NCBI GenBank assembly: GCA_963821715.1
Contig: CAWGET010000006.1
Span: forward strand, 372,001 to 436,000
Direction of reading: 5' to 3'
Origin: CAWGET01 sp963821715
GTDB lineage: Bacteria; Bacteroidota; Ignavibacteria; Ignavibacteriales; Melioribacteraceae
DNA: 64,000 nucleotides
The position numbers were made by a program, and so were the translations under genes. The notes beneath the pieces were generated by a model, which saw nothing but the letters and a program-made list of their open reading frames with translations, ran no database searches and had not been told where the DNA came from. Shown one piece after another: positions 44,596 through 53,854 of the stretch. Within the stretch, counting starts at the first letter, position 1. Each line of letters opens with the position of its first letter.

Positions 44596-45924
44596 TTAAA
44601 TTGAATTCAACGCTTCGTCTAAATCTAAAATAATATCTTCTTCATTTTCTAAACCGACCGCAAGTCTTACTCCGCCGGCGTCAATTCTGCGTTCTTCTAA
44701 TTTTTCCGGCGGAACGACAGAATGCGTCATAGATGCCGGATGTTCGATAAGGGTTTTAGTGTGGCCCAAACTTACCGCCAGCGTTATGGAATATGCTTTT
44801 GACGCAATATAATCCATCAATTTAGCGCCGTTTTCTTTTTCATCCTGAATTGTATTTCCTTTCAAATTGAAATAGATCAAGCTTCCCGGCGCAAAATTTC
44901 CGTTAAAATCCACCATCAATTCTTTAGCAAGTTCGTGATATTTAAAGGACGGAAGTCCCGGATAATTTACAAAAGAAACTTTTGGATGCGATTCCAAAAA
45001 CTCCGCTATTCTTTTTGCAGATTTAATTTGTTGACGCTGGCGCAATGCGAGAGACGGCAGCCCGTAAGTCAAAATTGCCCACGCGGATTTTGTGTTTAAA
45101 ACGCCTCCGAAATCTTTTCTGTAAAGCAGAAGCGAATCTCGGTATACTTTTTCCCCGATCACAACCCCGCCCATATCTGTGCCAAATCCTCCGATGCCTT
45201 TGGTTAGAGAATGAACTGTAAAATCGGCGCCGAGTTCAATCGGGCGCTGGCAGTATGGAGTGGCAAATGTATTATCGACAACAATTTTAATTTTCTTTTC
45301 TTCTTCCCGATCGGAGTTCTCTTCGTCAACTATTTTTCTTAATGCGCGGATATCAACTATATCCAAATTAGGATTAGCAGGTGTTTCCAAATAAATTACT
45401 TTTGTGTTTTCTGTTATCGCTTCGGTAAGATTTTTTATCTCGGTTAAATTGACTGCGTTTACGGCTATGTTGTAGCGCGGATACCAATTGTTGAACAACG
45501 AAATTGTACAGCCGTACAATGTTGAGTGCGTGATTATTTCATCTCCCGATTTTGTTAAAACCCCGAGAACACCCGAAATTGCTCCCATCCCGCTTGCGAA
45601 TGTGACAGCCATTTCTCCTTTTTCTACGTACGCGAGATTTTCTTCGAGAATATCTTTATTCGGTTCGCCGAGACGATCGTAAATAAATATCGGCGTAAAA
45701 TCTTCTCCCATCTCTGCCGTTTTGGCGAACTGCATAAACCCTTTAGCTCCGCGGTCCACCGAATCCAAACGGAATGTGGTTGATGATGATATCGGCGCGG
45801 TTACATGGTGAGAATAATCCCAATGCTTGGTAATATTTTTCCCGCTTATCAGATGGCTCTCCATCGAATATTTCGACTCATCCGTCTTCTTTTCTTCGCT
45901 TTTAATTTTTTCTACTTCTTTCAT
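44596..45924 (-). CDS. PLP-dependent Cys/Met-metabolism enzyme (cystathionine gamma-synthase / methionine gamma-lyase family)
   Basis: This enzyme of about 442 residues belongs to the fold-type I trans-sulfuration family. Marks are FASGMGAISGVL, HSTLYGCTISLF, YLETPANPNLDI, VVDNTFATPYCQRP, the PLP lysine Lys242 in HSLTKGIGGFGTDMGG, and SLGHTKTLIEHPASMTHS. It catalyses gamma-replacement or gamma-elimination on homoserine esters, cystathionine or methionine. The first about 25 residues of the longest frame are dropped because AAGAAGG lies properly before ATG 45924. Methionine gamma-lyase, O-acetylhomoserine sulfhydrylase and cystathionine gamma-lyase cannot be told apart here. fmt lies 107 bases upstream. 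Confidence 0.88.
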   Translation of the reverse strand: MKEVEKIKSEEKKTDESKYSMESHLISGKNITKHWDYSHHVTAPISSSTTFRLDSVDRGAKGFMQFAKTAEMGEDFTPIFIYDRLGEPNKDILEENLAYVEKGEMAVTFASGMGAISGVLGVLTKSGDEIITHSTLYGCTISLFNNWYPRYNIAVNAVNLTEIKNLTEAITENTKVIYLETPANPNLDIVDIRALRKIVDEENSDREEEKKIKIVVDNTFATPYCQRPIELGADFTVHSLTKGIGGFGTDMGGVVIGEKVYRDSLLLYRKDFGGVLNTKSAWAILTYGLPSLALRQRQQIKSAKRIAEFLESHPKVSFVNYPGLPSFKYHELAKELMVDFNGNFAPGSLIYFNLKGNTIQDEKENGAKLMDYIASKAYSITLAVSLGHTKTLIEHPASMTHSVVPPEKLEERRIDAGGVRLAVGLENEEDIILDLDEALNSI

Positions 45925-46031
45925 TTTAACGCCTTCTTTTTTTTTAATATTTATGTTTGTGATTAGATGATGCATGTTTATTGTTATTCTCGAAGTATGC
46001 AACAGCTCTACAACTTCTCAAACCAAAGGTA

Positions 46032-46931
46032 TTAAATTTTGTTTCCTCTTAAAAAATCCTTAGTGTTCATTCGCCGCTTTCCTTCCGGTTGAATTTCCAA
46101 AATCTGCAGAGCGTCATCTCCGCAGCCAACTACTAATTCATCCCTATCCTGTTGGATTTCTCCCGATACAGAATCTTTATCTTTTATTATTTTGGATGAA
46201 TAAACTTTATAGCTTTTCCCGTCGTTCACAAAAAATGCTGTGGGATAAGGAGAAAGTCCTCTTATCAAATTATGAATTTCTTCCGCAGTTTTTCTCCAAT
46301 CAATTTCTCTCGTCTCATTTGTGATTTTAGGCGCCGGACTAACGACCGTTTGATCCTGTTCGAATGTTACCACTTTTCCTTCTTCAATTAAATTTAAAGT
46401 TTTTATTACGAGATAAGCTCCCGCTTCGCTCATTTTGTCGTGGAGAGTTCCGAAATTATCTTCTTCGTCGATTTTTATTTTTTCCTGCAGAATAATATTC
46501 CCGGTATCAACCCTTCTCTTCAAAAAAAACGTTGTTAATCCCGTTTCTGTTTCTCCGTTAATCAAAGACCATTGAATAGGAGCGGCGCCGCGGTATTTTG
46601 GCAAAAGAGAACCGTGCAGATTGAACGATCCCAATTTTGGAATTGTAAAAACTTCTTCGGGCAAAATTCTGAAAGCTACAACTACAAAAATGTCAGCTTC
46701 CAAAATTTTTAATTCGTCAATAAATTCGGGGGATTTTAACTTGTCCGGCTGTAATACCGGAACATCATTCTTAAGTGCGAATTCTTTCACCGGAGTAGCG
46801 GAAACTTTTCTGCCTCGTCCGCGTTCTTTATCCGGCGCAGTTACAACAGCTTTAAGTTCGTGTTTGCTTTTATGGATTTTTTCGAGTACCGGAACAGCAA
46901 AATCCGGAGTTCCAAAAAATATTATTTTCAA
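46032..46931 (-). CDS. fmt: Methionyl-tRNA formyltransferase
   Basis: This 299-residue enzyme formylates initiator Met-tRNA with 10-formyl-tetrahydrofolate. It has the formyltransferase Rossmann start (MKIIFFGTPDFAVPVLEKI), the family signature FNLHGSLLPKYRGAAPIQW with the catalytic Asn-His, and a C-terminal OB-fold (about 205-299). The length is close to the usual 310. It is 12 bases after def, the enzyme that removes the formyl group, the classic def-fmt pair. Confidence 0.95.
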   Translation of the reverse strand: MKIIFFGTPDFAVPVLEKIHKSKHELKAVVTAPDKERGRGRKVSATPVKEFALKNDVPVLQPDKLKSPEFIDELKILEADIFVVVAFRILPEEVFTIPKLGSFNLHGSLLPKYRGAAPIQWSLINGETETGLTTFFLKRRVDTGNIILQEKIKIDEEDNFGTLHDKMSEAGAYLVIKTLNLIEEGKVVTFEQDQTVVSPAPKITNETREIDWRKTAEEIHNLIRGLSPYPTAFFVNDGKSYKVYSSKIIKDKDSVSGEIQQDRDELVVGCGDDALQILEIQPEGKRRMNTKDFLRGNKI

Positions 46932-46943
46932 AATTATACCGCT

Positions 46944-47489
46944 CTATTTTTCAGCTATCAGATAATCAATTTCCGTTTCACGTTTCATTATCCGCAGCAG
47001 TTCTTTTTTCATTTTTTTACGCAGCGCCGGATCAACTCTGTCCGGAATCATCTTCCCAATCAAGTGATCGTACTCATGTTGAATTACTCTGCTCAAAAGT
47101 TCATCGGCTTCCAATTCGCGTTCGTTCTCGTCGGTGTCTAAATATTTTACTTTTACAAATTCGGGCCGGTTAACATCAGCTTTTAAATTAGGAAGACTCA
47201 AACATCCTTCTTCCATCGTAATTATTTCATCCGACTCAAGAATGATTTCCGGATTGATCATTACCAAAGGTTTTTCTTTTTCGTAATCTTCCACCGGACT
47301 TAAATCTATAATAAAAAGCTGTTTATCAACATTAACCTGATTTGCTGCTAATCCTATTCCGTTTGCACCGCGCATTGTTGTGAACATATTTTGGATCAGC
47401 TCTATAATTTCGTCGTCGACTTTTGTAATGGGTTTCGCTTTTTCCCTTAAAATTTTATCCCCATAAATTGAAATGGGTAAAACATTCAT
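46944..47489 (-). CDS. def: Peptide deformylase
   Basis: This 181-residue metalloenzyme removes the N-formyl group from nascent proteins. All three motifs are present: GIGLAANQV, EEGCLSLP with the metal Cys, and QHEYDHLIGKM (HExxH) with both His and the catalytic Glu. It lies 2 bases after the membrane-protein gene and 12 before fmt. Confidence 0.95.
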   Translation of the reverse strand: MNVLPISIYGDKILREKAKPITKVDDEIIELIQNMFTTMRGANGIGLAANQVNVDKQLFIIDLSPVEDYEKEKPLVMINPEIILESDEIITMEEGCLSLPNLKADVNRPEFVKVKYLDTDENERELEADELLSRVIQHEYDHLIGKMIPDRVDPALRKKMKKELLRIMKRETEIDYLIAEK

Positions 47490-47491
47490 TT

Positions 47492-48403
47492 CTAAACTCC
47501 AACTGTTTGTTCCTGAACTTCCGCCGATACAAAGTCGGCGCTTAAATCTTTATACAATAATACCTCGGAAGAGGCGAATAACATTCTAACCAATAATCTA
47601 AAAATAATCAACATTTGCTGTAGAACAAAAGAAATAATAAGAAAGTAAAACGGTACACGCGGTATTTTACTTCCGAGCAGATTATAAATTACCGAACCCG
47701 CCGCCCCGATAACCGCAACAAATAAAAAGATTGAAAATACCATATTAAAATTTTGTTTGATGAAAAGCAGCGTAGCCTTTATTGAAGGGAGCAATTTATG
47801 CTCGTCTTCTATTGCCATATAGACTTTGGCGAAGTCGGAGATCATTGTTACAACACCGATTAAAAAGATTAGAATTATATAACGAAGCGAACGTAAAATA
47901 AAATCAGCCCAAAGATTTTCGTTCCTTAAAAATATCCAGCTAATCGTATCACCGAGAAGATCGTTTATCAAAAACGCGAGCGCGAAAAAGATAAGAGAAA
48001 CCAGAACAACCTTAATAAAACGAAGCCAGTAAGTTACACCGCCGTAAAAGAAATCCACAATATGATTTTTTTTTGGATTATTGAAAATTGCGATCAATCC
48101 TCCGAGAAAAAATGTCTGAATCAAAACATAAATTCCAACCATCGAGTAAAGAAGAAGCGGCATATTATCCAATGCTGTTTGGTAAATATTCCTAAACTGA
48201 ATATACCAGATGTAATCGAATCCGAGCATCAAATCTTCGCTTATAACCGAATGCCCGATGTTATCTGCCAGAAGAATATAAATCGGTATGCTGAGCACAA
48301 ACGCGAATAAGAAATTTAAGCCCCAAAGTAAAAAGACTAATTTGAAATTTTTGAAAACAAGCCGAATTGCCTGATGAAGTATTTTTCCGAAAAATGAATT
48401 CAT
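47492..48403 (-). CDS. Hypothetical polytopic membrane protein
   Basis: This 303-residue inner-membrane protein has about six helices (from FKLVFLLWGLNFLFAFVL near the N-terminus to FYFLIISFVLQQMLIIF) and no recognised catalytic motif. ATG 48403 is chosen because it forms an ATGA overlap with the stop of the M1 peptidase gene and is preceded by AGGAAG; the longer frame to 48451 would overlap the peptidase by 52 bases. It is cotranscribed with the peptidase, def and fmt. Confidence 0.7.
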   Translation of the reverse strand: MNSFFGKILHQAIRLVFKNFKLVFLLWGLNFLFAFVLSIPIYILLADNIGHSVISEDLMLGFDYIWYIQFRNIYQTALDNMPLLLYSMVGIYVLIQTFFLGGLIAIFNNPKKNHIVDFFYGGVTYWLRFIKVVLVSLIFFALAFLINDLLGDTISWIFLRNENLWADFILRSLRYIILIFLIGVVTMISDFAKVYMAIEDEHKLLPSIKATLLFIKQNFNMVFSIFLFVAVIGAAGSVIYNLLGSKIPRVPFYFLIISFVLQQMLIIFRLLVRMLFASSEVLLYKDLSADFVSAEVQEQTVGV

Positions 48404-50373
48404 CCTGTACTTCCTAAAATCATCAGTGCATTTTGAATCCAGAAAAGCCAACGTATACTCAACGATAAAGGTGCTGCTATTTTTCTATCCATCGTATATG
48501 AATTATTCGCAAAGTTAATATCCAACAGGTTTTTCTTTTCAGGATCGATAACAACTGCTGTTATGTCCTCCTCACTTTTTATTATAAGCCGTTTCCATTT
48601 TTCACCATCGCGCCAGTTATACATTATTGTATCGTTCTCTGTATAAACCGCAATATCGGAATAAAAAACGCCGTCGCCCAAACGTTCCAGCATTATATCG
48701 TATTCGCCTACCTTATTCTTTTTTATACCGCTCACTTTATAATCGAATGTTCGCGGTTCCTCGTAAAAATTTTTGAAAAACCAGCTCAGGTCTTCATCGG
48801 TGTTTTCTTGAACCACAGAAATAAAATCTCTTCCGGTCGGATGACGAAATTTAAACTCGTTGTAGTAATCGCTTAAAATACTTAAAAATTTTTCTTCGCC
48901 TATGTAATTCTCAAGACTCATCAGCATCAGTTTGGGTTTGTAATACGAATTTATTGCATAGGAAATGTAACTCGGTAATTTGTATGATGAATCTGCAATA
49001 CTACCGATACTTGTATTTCGGTAATAATTCAGCATGCTTTCGGCTTCTTCCGGCAGCTCGAATTCCCCTAAAAAATAAATGATCGGAATTTCATTGTAGG
49101 AAAGTATGCTCATTCCATAAACCGGGAGGTAATTAACGAGCTTAAAATTCAGAAGCCCCGGGCCGTAATATTTATTTATTATTTTGTTCGTGAAGTAGGA
49201 AGTTAATCCCTCGTCGAGCCAAGCTTCCGCGGTTTCGTTGTTGGCAGCAACGGCGTAAAAATATTGATGAATAAATTCGTGTACAACAAGTTTTTCCGGG
49301 TACAAAGTTTCCTTCGGAGAAATCAATTCGGAATTTACCGTCATTAAAGTCGGATATTCCATCCCCGCCGAAGAACTGAGAATTGGAGTATCAACTATTT
49401 TCAAAGACTGATATGGATACTCGCCAATATTTTCATTCATAAATTTTAATGAATTAAAAACAGCCTCAAAATATCGATCGAGATATTTTTCTTCGCCTTC
49501 TTTATAAAATATTTCTACAGCAATTTCTTTTTGGTTGGATGACTTATAAGTCCGCTCTTCCTTTGTATAATTTTTCGCTGCAGCCAAGGCAAAATCATGA
49601 ACGCCTTTCTGCACAAAAGTATATTCAGTAAAACTGTTCTCACTCTTTTGTAAAGTTAAAACTCCCGCCGCTGTAACATTAAATTCGTTAGGTACTTTTA
49701 GATTTACATTATAGTCGGCGAAGTCAGAGTAAAATTCCGTGTTAAAATGATATTGATTTGTAATCCATTCACCATGTTCAAATACGCCTGGTTTCGGGAA
49801 CCACTGCGAAATAAAAAAGAAATCTTTCGAATATCCGAAACGTCTAATAACAGAAGGGATTTTAAGCGAGTAGTTTATTTCAATTTGAATTGAATCGCCG
49901 GGCAAAATAGATTTATCCAAATCAATTCTTACAACGGTACTATCGTTTAAATTTCCATCATCAGGACTAAAATAATTTAGTTCGGCCTTTTTACCACCGA
50001 CATTAAATTTTTTGAATTCAATCTTTGTCCTGGATTTCTCAGGAATAGATATCTCTTTCGCATACGTACTATTATTGCCACTAAAAGCATTTGGGTAAAG
50101 ATGGAATTGCAGCTGATTTGTTTCAATATCTGTTTTGTTGAACCAGATTATTTTTTCTTCTACAGATAAAAAGTTTTTTTTGTCGTCAAGCTCGGCTTCA
50201 ATAAAAAAATCCGCTGTTTTGATGTAATTATTAGTCTCTACCTGCGCTGAATCTTTAGTGAATATTTTTTCATCTTGCAAAGGATTTCTTTTTTCGGAAG
50301 AATTCTGAACTTCGCCAAAAAAATTAATCGCCGCAAAAGCGATCAGAAATAAAAGCCAGAGGAATTTTTTCAT
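48400..50373 (-). CDS. M1-family zinc metallopeptidase, exported
   Basis: This 657-residue gluzincin has a signal peptide (about 1-20), an aminopeptidase N-like N-terminal beta domain, and the zinc site HEFIHQ (His365, Glu366, His369) with the third ligand Glu388 in AWLDEGLTSYF, exactly HExxH-X18-E. The GAMEN-like exopeptidase loop reads SSAGMEYPTL. A hydrophobic stretch near the C-terminus (LSIRWLFWIQNALMIL) may anchor it. M1 enzymes remove N-terminal residues from peptides; the localisation here is periplasmic or surface. It overlaps the next gene by 4 bases. Confidence 0.9.
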   Translation of the reverse strand: MKKFLWLLFLIAFAAINFFGEVQNSSEKRNPLQDEKIFTKDSAQVETNNYIKTADFFIEAELDDKKNFLSVEEKIIWFNKTDIETNQLQFHLYPNAFSGNNSTYAKEISIPEKSRTKIEFKKFNVGGKKAELNYFSPDDGNLNDSTVVRIDLDKSILPGDSIQIEINYSLKIPSVIRRFGYSKDFFFISQWFPKPGVFEHGEWITNQYHFNTEFYSDFADYNVNLKVPNEFNVTAAGVLTLQKSENSFTEYTFVQKGVHDFALAAAKNYTKEERTYKSSNQKEIAVEIFYKEGEEKYLDRYFEAVFNSLKFMNENIGEYPYQSLKIVDTPILSSSAGMEYPTLMTVNSELISPKETLYPEKLVVHEFIHQYFYAVAANNETAEAWLDEGLTSYFTNKIINKYYGPGLLNFKLVNYLPVYGMSILSYNEIPIIYFLGEFELPEEAESMLNYYRNTSIGSIADSSYKLPSYISYAINSYYKPKLMLMSLENYIGEEKFLSILSDYYNEFKFRHPTGRDFISVVQENTDEDLSWFFKNFYEEPRTFDYKVSGIKKNKVGEYDIMLERLGDGVFYSDIAVYTENDTIMYNWRDGEKWKRLIIKSEEDITAVVIDPEKKNLLDINFANNSYTMDRKIAAPLSLSIRWLFWIQNALMILGSTG

Positions 50374-50522
50374 AATCTTAAAAATTAACTAAAAAGATAA
50401 AGTTAAGCAATTAGGGAAACTCTTAAGAATTGATTGACGGTAAGTGAACATTGAAAATTAAAACTTTTCGAATCTAATTCGTGATAGGCAGATTTTTTCC
50501 GAGAATTTATAATTCGCGGTTT

Positions 50523-51284
50523 TCAATCTACAAATTTGATCTCAAATAAGTCTTCAATCAAACCATGGTAAAACAATAATTTATACAATTCTTTCAATCC
50601 TTCCACTTCATTTGGAGTCATATCAAAATAAACGGAGTTCAGATTCATTCTAATAAACTCATTTGTTTCCTCGTTCAGATCGAGTTTGTTTAATATTTCG
50701 CTTATCTCATCTTCAACTTTTCTATCGATACTTTCGAACGTTGAATTAAAATCTTTTATGAGATTTTCATCTTTAGAAGCGAGAACGAAATTAACATAAG
50801 GGTAGTCTAACAGTTCGGCAACCTGATCTGAAAAGCTCAATCCTTCACGATATAAATTATTTTCGTAGTTTTCATTTCCTGCGACGATAAAATTTTGGTT
50901 GTCGTTTACCTTATCATTTAAATCGATTTTAAAATTCAACGCTGTATCAAATCTTTCCGAAAATAAAATCTTTGCAAGCAGTATATCATTTTTAGAAACA
51001 TCGCCGCGCAAAAGGAATTCAGAAATATCTTTTTGATTTGGAGAAAAATAGAGATACGAATTTGAGAGGAGTCCGTCAAAAGCGATAAATGCTTTCCGCG
51101 AAACAAAAAAATCCTGATGATCGATCAGATCGCATGAAGGCAAAAAACCGATTGAAGAAGAATCGTCTTCCAAGCCTTTAGCAATTGTTGCCGAAGATCT
51201 TATCTCGATTTTATTTTTCAAATCTTCCGGAAAGGATAAAGCCAGAACCGCTGAAAAAATATTTTGGGGAAGTAAAATTTTCAT
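50523..51284 (-). CDS. MqnA/periplasmic-binding-fold-like protein of uncertain function
   Basis: This 253-residue protein has no signal peptide. Residues 1-75 (LEDDSSSIGFLPSCDLIDHQ) resemble the start of MqnA (chorismate dehydratase of the futalosine route to menaquinone) and related two-lobed binding-protein folds, but the central region is divergent and key residues cannot be confirmed. It could be a MqnA homologue that has lost activity. The ATG follows directly on the T-run of the rplS terminator, so no usual ribosome-binding site is free unless the hairpin is open. Confidence 0.5.
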   Translation of the reverse strand: MKILLPQNIFSAVLALSFPEDLKNKIEIRSSATIAKGLEDDSSSIGFLPSCDLIDHQDFFVSRKAFIAFDGLLSNSYLYFSPNQKDISEFLLRGDVSKNDILLAKILFSERFDTALNFKIDLNDKVNDNQNFIVAGNENYENNLYREGLSFSDQVAELLDYPYVNFVLASKDENLIKDFNSTFESIDRKVEDEISEILNKLDLNEETNEFIRMNLNSVYFDMTPNEVEGLKELYKLLFYHGLIEDLFEIKFVD

Positions 51285-51307
51285 AAAAAAAGCCGCTCAA
51301 GGCGGCT
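51285..51307 (-). terminator. Intrinsic terminator after rplS
   Basis: On the minus strand AGCCGC (51307-51302) pairs with GCGGCT (51296-51291), a loop of five, then seven T ending immediately before the ATG at 51284. It closes the long operon that ends in trmD-rplS. Confidence 0.88.
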
Positions 51308-51317
51308 TCTCCTCAAA

Positions 51318-51665
<348 letters not shown>

Positions 51666-51668
51666 TTC

Positions 51669-52349
51669 CTACTCCACACTATTTATTTTTTTCCATTTCT
51701 CTGTTAAAACTTTGGACTGCTCTTCTTTCCAGTCTTCTATTTTTTTTCTGTTTCCCGTAAGCAAAACCTCGGGAACTTTCAAACCTTTATATTCAGCCGG
51801 ACGAGTATAGAACGGCGGCTCAACTTTTTCGCCGTCCATCAGAGAATCCTGTAAAGCGGATTCGCTGTCGTTCAACACTCCCGGTATTAATCTTACAATT
51901 GAATCAACAATAATTAAAGCGGGTAATTCTCCTCCGCTTAAGACGAAATTACCGATGGAAATTTCATCGGTCGCAAATACTTCTCTCACTCTTTCGTCTA
52001 TGCCTTTATAATGACCGGCAATAATTAAAATGTTTTTGGCGAGCGAGAGTCTGTTCGCCTCTTTTTGATCGTATTTTTTTCCTTTAGGAGAAGTAAAAAT
52101 AATATGATCGTATTCAACTTTTTCTTTTAAAGAGTTTATACACTCAAAAAACGGTTCCGGTTTAAGAAGCATTCCAGGTCCGCCGCCAAACGGTTTATCG
52201 TCAATCTGTTTATGTTTATCGTACGCGTAATCTCGTAAATTATGAACATCTATTTTTACTTTTTTTTTATCCTGCGCTCTTTTTACAATACTGGTATTGA
52301 TCATACTTTCCAGCGAATCGGGAACGGCGGAAATAATATCAATCCTCAT
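51669..52349 (-). CDS. trmD: tRNA (guanine-N1)-methyltransferase
   Basis: This enzyme methylates G37 of tRNAs to m1G using S-adenosylmethionine, preventing frameshifting. Marks are MRIDIISAVPDSL, DDKPFGGGPGMLLKPEP, IIAGHYKGIDERV, IGNFVLSGGELPA and DGEKVEPPFYTRP with the trefoil-knot SAM site. ATG 52349 gives the family-like start MRIDIIS; ATG 52352 and 52364 are alternatives. It overlaps the end of rimM by a few bases. Confidence 0.96.
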   Translation of the reverse strand: MRIDIISAVPDSLESMINTSIVKRAQDKKKVKIDVHNLRDYAYDKHKQIDDKPFGGGPGMLLKPEPFFECINSLKEKVEYDHIIFTSPKGKKYDQKEANRLSLAKNILIIAGHYKGIDERVREVFATDEISIGNFVLSGGELPALIIVDSIVRLIPGVLNDSESALQDSLMDGEKVEPPFYTRPAEYKGLKVPEVLLTGNRKKIEDWKEEQSKVLTEKWKKINSVE

Positions 52350-52854
52350 CATATAATTCATCATCTCCGGTTCTTAATATAAGAACCTTTTTCTCTGTAT
52401 CAACCAAATCTACAAAATCTTTTACGGCAGGAATTAATAATTCTTCTTCAGAAAGAGTTTTTATTACAATTACATCATTGGATTCCAGGGATAGAACATC
52501 AACCACGCTTCCAACTTCTTCATTATTTCTAAAAACTTTACTGCCAATCAGATCGTGAATATAAAACTGATCTTTATCGAGTTTAATCAGTTCGTGTTCG
52601 TAAATGTAAATATTTTTCCCCGAGAGAAATTCTACATCCCGATCGGAATCGAAATTCTTAAATTTTAATGCAATATTATTACGAACTTCATCAACATCTT
52701 CGATGAAAAGCTCTTTAACTTTACCGAATATTTCAACCGAGACTGATTTAAGATTAAAAAACCGTTCCGGGAAATCAGAAAAAGAATTTATTGTAACAAA
52801 GCCATCAGAACCATACGGTGCGGAAATTTTACCTACCAGAAAAAGCTCTTTCAC
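52339..52854 (-). CDS. rimM: 16S rRNA processing protein RimM
   Basis: This 171-residue protein helps mature the 3' domain of the 30S subunit. It has LVGKISAPYGSDGFVTINSF at the N-terminus (RimM domain) and a PRC-barrel half (QFYIHDLIGSKVFRNNEEVG, LLIPAVKDFV). The N-terminal Gly-rich GxxGVxG part reads PYGSDGFV. It overlaps trmD and is 15 bases after khpA. Confidence 0.93.
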   Translation of the reverse strand: MKELFLVGKISAPYGSDGFVTINSFSDFPERFFNLKSVSVEIFGKVKELFIEDVDEVRNNIALKFKNFDSDRDVEFLSGKNIYIYEHELIKLDKDQFYIHDLIGSKVFRNNEEVGSVVDVLSLESNDVIVIKTLSEEELLIPAVKDFVDLVDTEKKVLILRTGDDELYDED

Positions 52855-52869
52855 AATAAATAAAATCGA

Positions 52870-53103
52870 CTATTCCAAAATTTCGAGAATAGCTCGTTTT
52901 CCGTCTTTTGCAGCAATCGCCGTTAATAAAGTTCTCATAGCCTGTGCTGTTTTACCTTGTTTTCCAATCACTTTGCCCACATCCTGAGCGCCTACTTTAA
53001 GAGTCAATACAACTTTTCGCTCTTCCTCAAGTTTAACCTCCACAAGGACGTTGTCGGGATTATCGACAAGGTGTTTGGCGATGAATTCAATAAACTCTTT
53101 CAT
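52870..53103 (-). CDS. khpA: KH-domain RNA-binding protein KhpA
   Basis: This 77-residue protein is a single type II KH domain with VLTLKVGAQDVGKVIGKQGK (GxxG loop GKQG). It binds small and messenger RNAs and often pairs with KhpB/Jag. It lies between rpsP and rimM, its usual place. ATG 53103 is the natural start (MKEFIEFIAKHLVD). Confidence 0.92.
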   Translation of the reverse strand: MKEFIEFIAKHLVDNPDNVLVEVKLEEERKVVLTLKVGAQDVGKVIGKQGKTAQAMRTLLTAIAAKDGKRAILEILE

Positions 53104-53163
53104 GAGAATACCTCAATATTTATAAAAAACAAGGTACTTTAATAAGTCGTTAATCCGCGTAAA

Positions 53164-53826
53164 TTACTCTTTTTTGGATTCGTCGGGAGCAGTACCTTTG
53201 GCTTCCGGCGCGTTTGAATCAGACTTTTCCTGTGAATCCGGTGTAGTTTCCGCTTTTGGTTCTTCTGCAGCAGCTTTCTCTTTCTGCTCTTCCGAAACTT
53301 CATCCTTCGGTTCAGCTTTCGCATCTTCCGGAGCAGCTTCCTTCGGTTCCTCTTTAGCTTCTGCTTTCGGTTCTTCTTTAGCTTCTGCTTTCGCTTCTTC
53401 CGGAGCAGCTTCTTTCGGTTCCTCTTTAGCTTCTACTTTCGGTTCTTCTTTTTTGGTTTCTTCTTTTTTCTTTGCTTGTTTTTTCTCTTTAGCTGAAAGT
53501 TTAGCTTCTTTTTCGGATTTCCATTCTTCTAATTTACCGTTAACTTCCTCTTCGCTTAAACCATTCCTCTCAAGTTCTTTCTTTAAAAGAATACCTTGTT
53601 TCGAAAAAATATTTTTCACCGTTGTCGTCGGCTGTGCACCTACATTTAACCAATAAAGAGCTCTTTCTTCATTTATTTCAATTGTGCTCGGATTTGTTTT
53701 AGGATTATACAAACCAATTGCTTCTATAAATCTACCGTCTCTCGGCGATCTCGCATCCGCTGCAACAACTTTATAAATAGGTTGTCTCTTCTTTCCCATT
53801 CTTCTCAATCTTAACTTAACTGCCAA
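53164..53826 (-). CDS. rpsP: 30S ribosomal protein S16 with long Lys/Glu/Ala-rich C-terminal extension
   Basis: Residues 1-85 are a normal S16 (MAVKLRLRRMGKKRQPIYKV, DGRFIEAIGLYNP, NVGAQPTTTVKNIF). The protein then continues to 220 residues, where most S16 proteins end at 80-95. The extension is a charged linker (about 86-128) and a low-complexity tail of repeating AKEEPKAEA and EEPKEAAPE units. It is read in the same frame without interruption, so it is not a fusion artefact within this sequence. Tails of this kind occur in some Bacteroidota-type S16 proteins. It is 28 bases after ffh. Confidence 0.93.
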   Translation of the reverse strand: MAVKLRLRRMGKKRQPIYKVVAADARSPRDGRFIEAIGLYNPKTNPSTIEINEERALYWLNVGAQPTTTVKNIFSKQGILLKKELERNGLSEEEVNGKLEEWKSEKEAKLSAKEKKQAKKKEETKKEEPKVEAKEEPKEAAPEEAKAEAKEEPKAEAKEEPKEAAPEDAKAEPKDEVSEEQKEKAAAEEPKAETTPDSQEKSDSNAPEAKGTAPDESKKE

Positions 53827-53854
53827 TTAATTCCTCCGATTTTAATTTAATGTA

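Noticed and set aside
48404..48451. Upstream start for the polytopic membrane protein
   Set aside because: It would overlap the M1 peptidase by 52 bases; ATG 48403 gives the usual ATGA overlap with AGGAAG before it.
53174..53656. 160-codon plus-strand frame opposite rpsP
   Set aside because: Ser/Ala/Gly/Phe repeats mirror the Lys/Glu/Ala repeats of the S16 tail; no start signal.
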